DNA from: JBAZOJ01 sp041648755 | Lineage (GTDB): Bacteria > Planctomycetota > B143-G9 | Reading direction: 5' to 3' | Assembly (NCBI GenBank): GCA_041648755.1 | Contig: JBAZOJ010000059.1 | Location: forward strand, 1-15,659 | Length of the DNA: 15,659 bases | Part shown: positions 14,352 through 15,659 of the stretch, piece by piece | How the letters are laid out: the number at the start of each line of letters is the position of its first letter | Position numbering within the stretch: position 1 is the first letter of the stretch | Program-made: the position numbers and the translations under genes | Notes under the pieces: model-generated | What the model was told of the DNA's origin: nothing | Seen by the model: the letters and a program-made list of their open reading frames with translations, nothing else | The model's database searches: none

Positions 14352-14380
14352 ATGATACCAGCAATAGCCCGGTTCTTCAA
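14352..14380 (-). promoter_or_regulatory. Sigma70-type promoter of the RCC1 lipoprotein gene
   Basis: On the minus strand TTGAAG (14380-14375), a 17-base spacer and TATCAT (14357-14352), with four and five of six consensus bases. Transcription would begin near 14345, about 34 bases before the ATG at 14311. Confidence 0.55.
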
Positions 14381-14571
14381 TGAAAATCCGGCGTCCCGGG
14401 GTCTCGAATTCCTTGTGGCTTGTGCCTGCTTCAGCGGCAAACGGCCGCTTTACGGGGATTCTCCTTCCGCATGCATGGGAGCAAGGGAGTATTTTCGAGC
14501 CAAAGGGGCCTGGTTGTCGTCGAATGGGGTAACATACAGGTATCAGAACACATTCCAGACGGAGGCAACTG

Positions 14572-15659
14572 ATGAACAAGGTACACCCGCGTTTCGCCCT
14601 TTCTTTACTTGCTGCGGCATTCCTGTTGAGCTTCGCGCTCCTGTCCGCAACGGCTCTTGCCGAGACCATCGAGATCGTTCCGGGGCCGGAAAAGCTGGCT
14701 GAAAAATACGCCGCGAACCCGGCAATTGTGGAATTTGCCGACCTGGTGCAGAAGCTTGCGGCCGTCGAGCCTTCCGTTGCCGTGAGCGAATACAAGGCCT
14801 ATTGCGAAAAGAACCTCACAAACGGCCTCGCGCTGTGCTATCTTGTCGCCGCCTTCAAAAAGGCGGACCAGGTCGCCGACGCCGAGGTGATCCTGCGCAG
14901 CCTGAAGGTCATCCCCGACGGGAATATGATGGCGATCGAGGAAGGAATGATGAACCTGCCCGGCACGCTGCAGGTTCTGGCCGATGTGTATCCGCTCGCA
15001 CCCGAAAACTCCCGGCTGAATTACTACATCGCATTGACCTATCATTTCTACGGTGCCGATGACAAGACCATCGCCCATCTCAAGCCGCGGCTGTTGACCA
15101 TGAACTCGCTCGACGTCAGCGCAGCACTTGGCGTGCTCAGCGGCGTGGCGCAATCCAAGCAGAATGAGACTCTGATGTCTTCCGTGGTGGACCTTGCGGC
15201 AGCCTTCTATCTGAGGGAAGGCCACTACCCGCAGGAATTGCTCAGCCTGATGAACTGGCGCACCCAGATGGTGCAACTTCTTGTCAACAAGGGCGATATG
15301 AAGGGCGCAGCCAAGCGCATCGAAGATGACCTGGCCAAGTACGCCAGGGAAGTGGAGATCGAACGGGAAACCAAGTTCTGGGAAGCGACCGCGCCGAAGT
15401 ACGCCGAGCAGGTCAAGCTGTACTTCTTCGAGGTGCAGGTTCCCTATGCGATGTTCAATCACCTCTTCAACGCCGGCCTGATCAAGATCAGGGCAGGCGA
15501 GCACGAACAGGCGCTTGGTCCGCTCGAGAAGGCGCTATCCGGGGTTGAGGCTGTGGAATTCCCCAAGGAGTTCGTGCAGGGCATCGGCAAGTACTTTACG
15601 CTGCAGCAGGGGTACTCGATTCTGGCCGGGCTCGCGGGAATGGCCAATGACGCGGAGAA
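14572..15659 (+). CDS. Secreted alpha-helical protein, 3' end outside the window
   Basis: The frame is open from the ATG at 14572 to the window edge, at least 362 residues with no stop. GGAGG (14561-14565) lies 6 bases upstream. A Sec signal peptide is clear: MNKVHPRF, core ALSLLAAAFLLSFALL, and cleavage after SATALA near residue 30. The mature part is alpha-helical and rich in Ala, Leu, Lys and Glu. Passages such as AEVILRSLK, NYYIALTYHFYGADDKTIAHL, MKGAAKRIEDDLAKY and RAGEHEQALGPLEKAL have the rhythm of tetratricopeptide-like hairpins; the last is the best TPR match. It is probably a periplasmic or surface scaffold; no exact family is recognised. It diverges from the RCC1 lipoprotein gene across 260 bases. 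I see no strong promoter of its own. Confidence 0.85.
   Translation, partial: MNKVHPRFALSLLAAAFLLSFALLSATALAETIEIVPGPEKLAEKYAANPAIVEFADLVQKLAAVEPSVAVSEYKAYCEKNLTNGLALCYLVAAFKKADQVADAEVILRSLKVIPDGNMMAIEEGMMNLPGTLQVLADVYPLAPENSRLNYYIALTYHFYGADDKTIAHLKPRLLTMNSLDVSAALGVLSGVAQSKQNETLMSSVVDLAAAFYLREGHYPQELLSLMNWRTQMVQLLVNKGDMKGAAKRIEDDLAKYAREVEIERETKFWEATAPKYAEQVKLYFFEVQVPYAMFNHLFNAGLIKIRAGEHEQALGPLEKALSGVEAVEFPKEFVQGIGKYFTLQQGYSILAGLAGMANDAE

Noticed and set aside
14433..14449. Hairpin AGCGGC-AAACG-GCCGCT followed by TTT
   Set aside because: It lies between divergent genes with no transcript to end, and the T run is too short. Probably chance in GC-rich DNA.
14510..14571. Promoter for the gene at 14572
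   Set aside because: TTGTCG is present but no -10 with good sequence lies at a proper distance, so I do not call one.
14605..15504. Minus-strand open frame of 299 codons at the right end
   Set aside because: It is antisense to the secreted protein at 14572, which has a ribosome site and a signal peptide; the antisense product has neither.

Overview
The window is a GC-rich stretch of bacterial chromosome. A lipoprotein signal, Sec signal peptides and a heterodisulfide-reductase-type flavin/iron-sulfur enzyme under an Rrf2 regulator suggest a didermal, probably anaerobic or microaerobic bacterium. I cannot assign a phylum from sequence alone, and I see no tRNA, rRNA, CRISPR array, transposase or phage gene.

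Left part (about 35-5592, minus strand): one operon of six tandem paralogues, read from a good sigma70-type promoter at 5564-5592 towards position 99. A full-length member has four transmembrane helices made of two repeated two-helix modules. Each module begins with a motif like L-P-x-x-L-x-G-x-S-K-G. A PH/YcxB-like domain and a small C-terminal domain resembling DUF2007 follow. Paralogue 6 (first transcribed) is a single two-helix module, and paralogue 2 lacks the first module. Every junction is a 4-7 base start/stop overlap, and the Shine-Dalgarno sequence for the next gene lies inside the end of the previous one. The copies are mosaics of one another, which points to repeated duplication and gene conversion. 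This array is the most novel feature of the window and I know no described system with this layout.

Middle part (5735-9322, plus strand): a divergent, probably autoregulated Rrf2-family Fe-S regulator is followed after 26 bases by a 1028-residue fused FAD/4Fe-4S/CCG-domain oxidoreductase. The enzyme ends in a 125-residue tail very rich in methionine and proline.

Then comes a 0.9 kb non-coding stretch (9323-10258) packed with short degenerate repeats: GTAGGGGC hairpin elements, a duplicated 18-mer, and two arrays of four 7-base units.

Right part: an exported protein of unknown function (10259-12259, plus), a structured spacer and a strong bidirectional terminator (12535-12564), a lipoprotein with two fibronectin-III domains and a seven-bladed RCC1 propeller (12587-14311, minus) with its own promoter, and a divergent secreted alpha-helical protein that runs off the right end (14572-15659, plus). 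These cell-envelope genes show no functional link to the redox operon.
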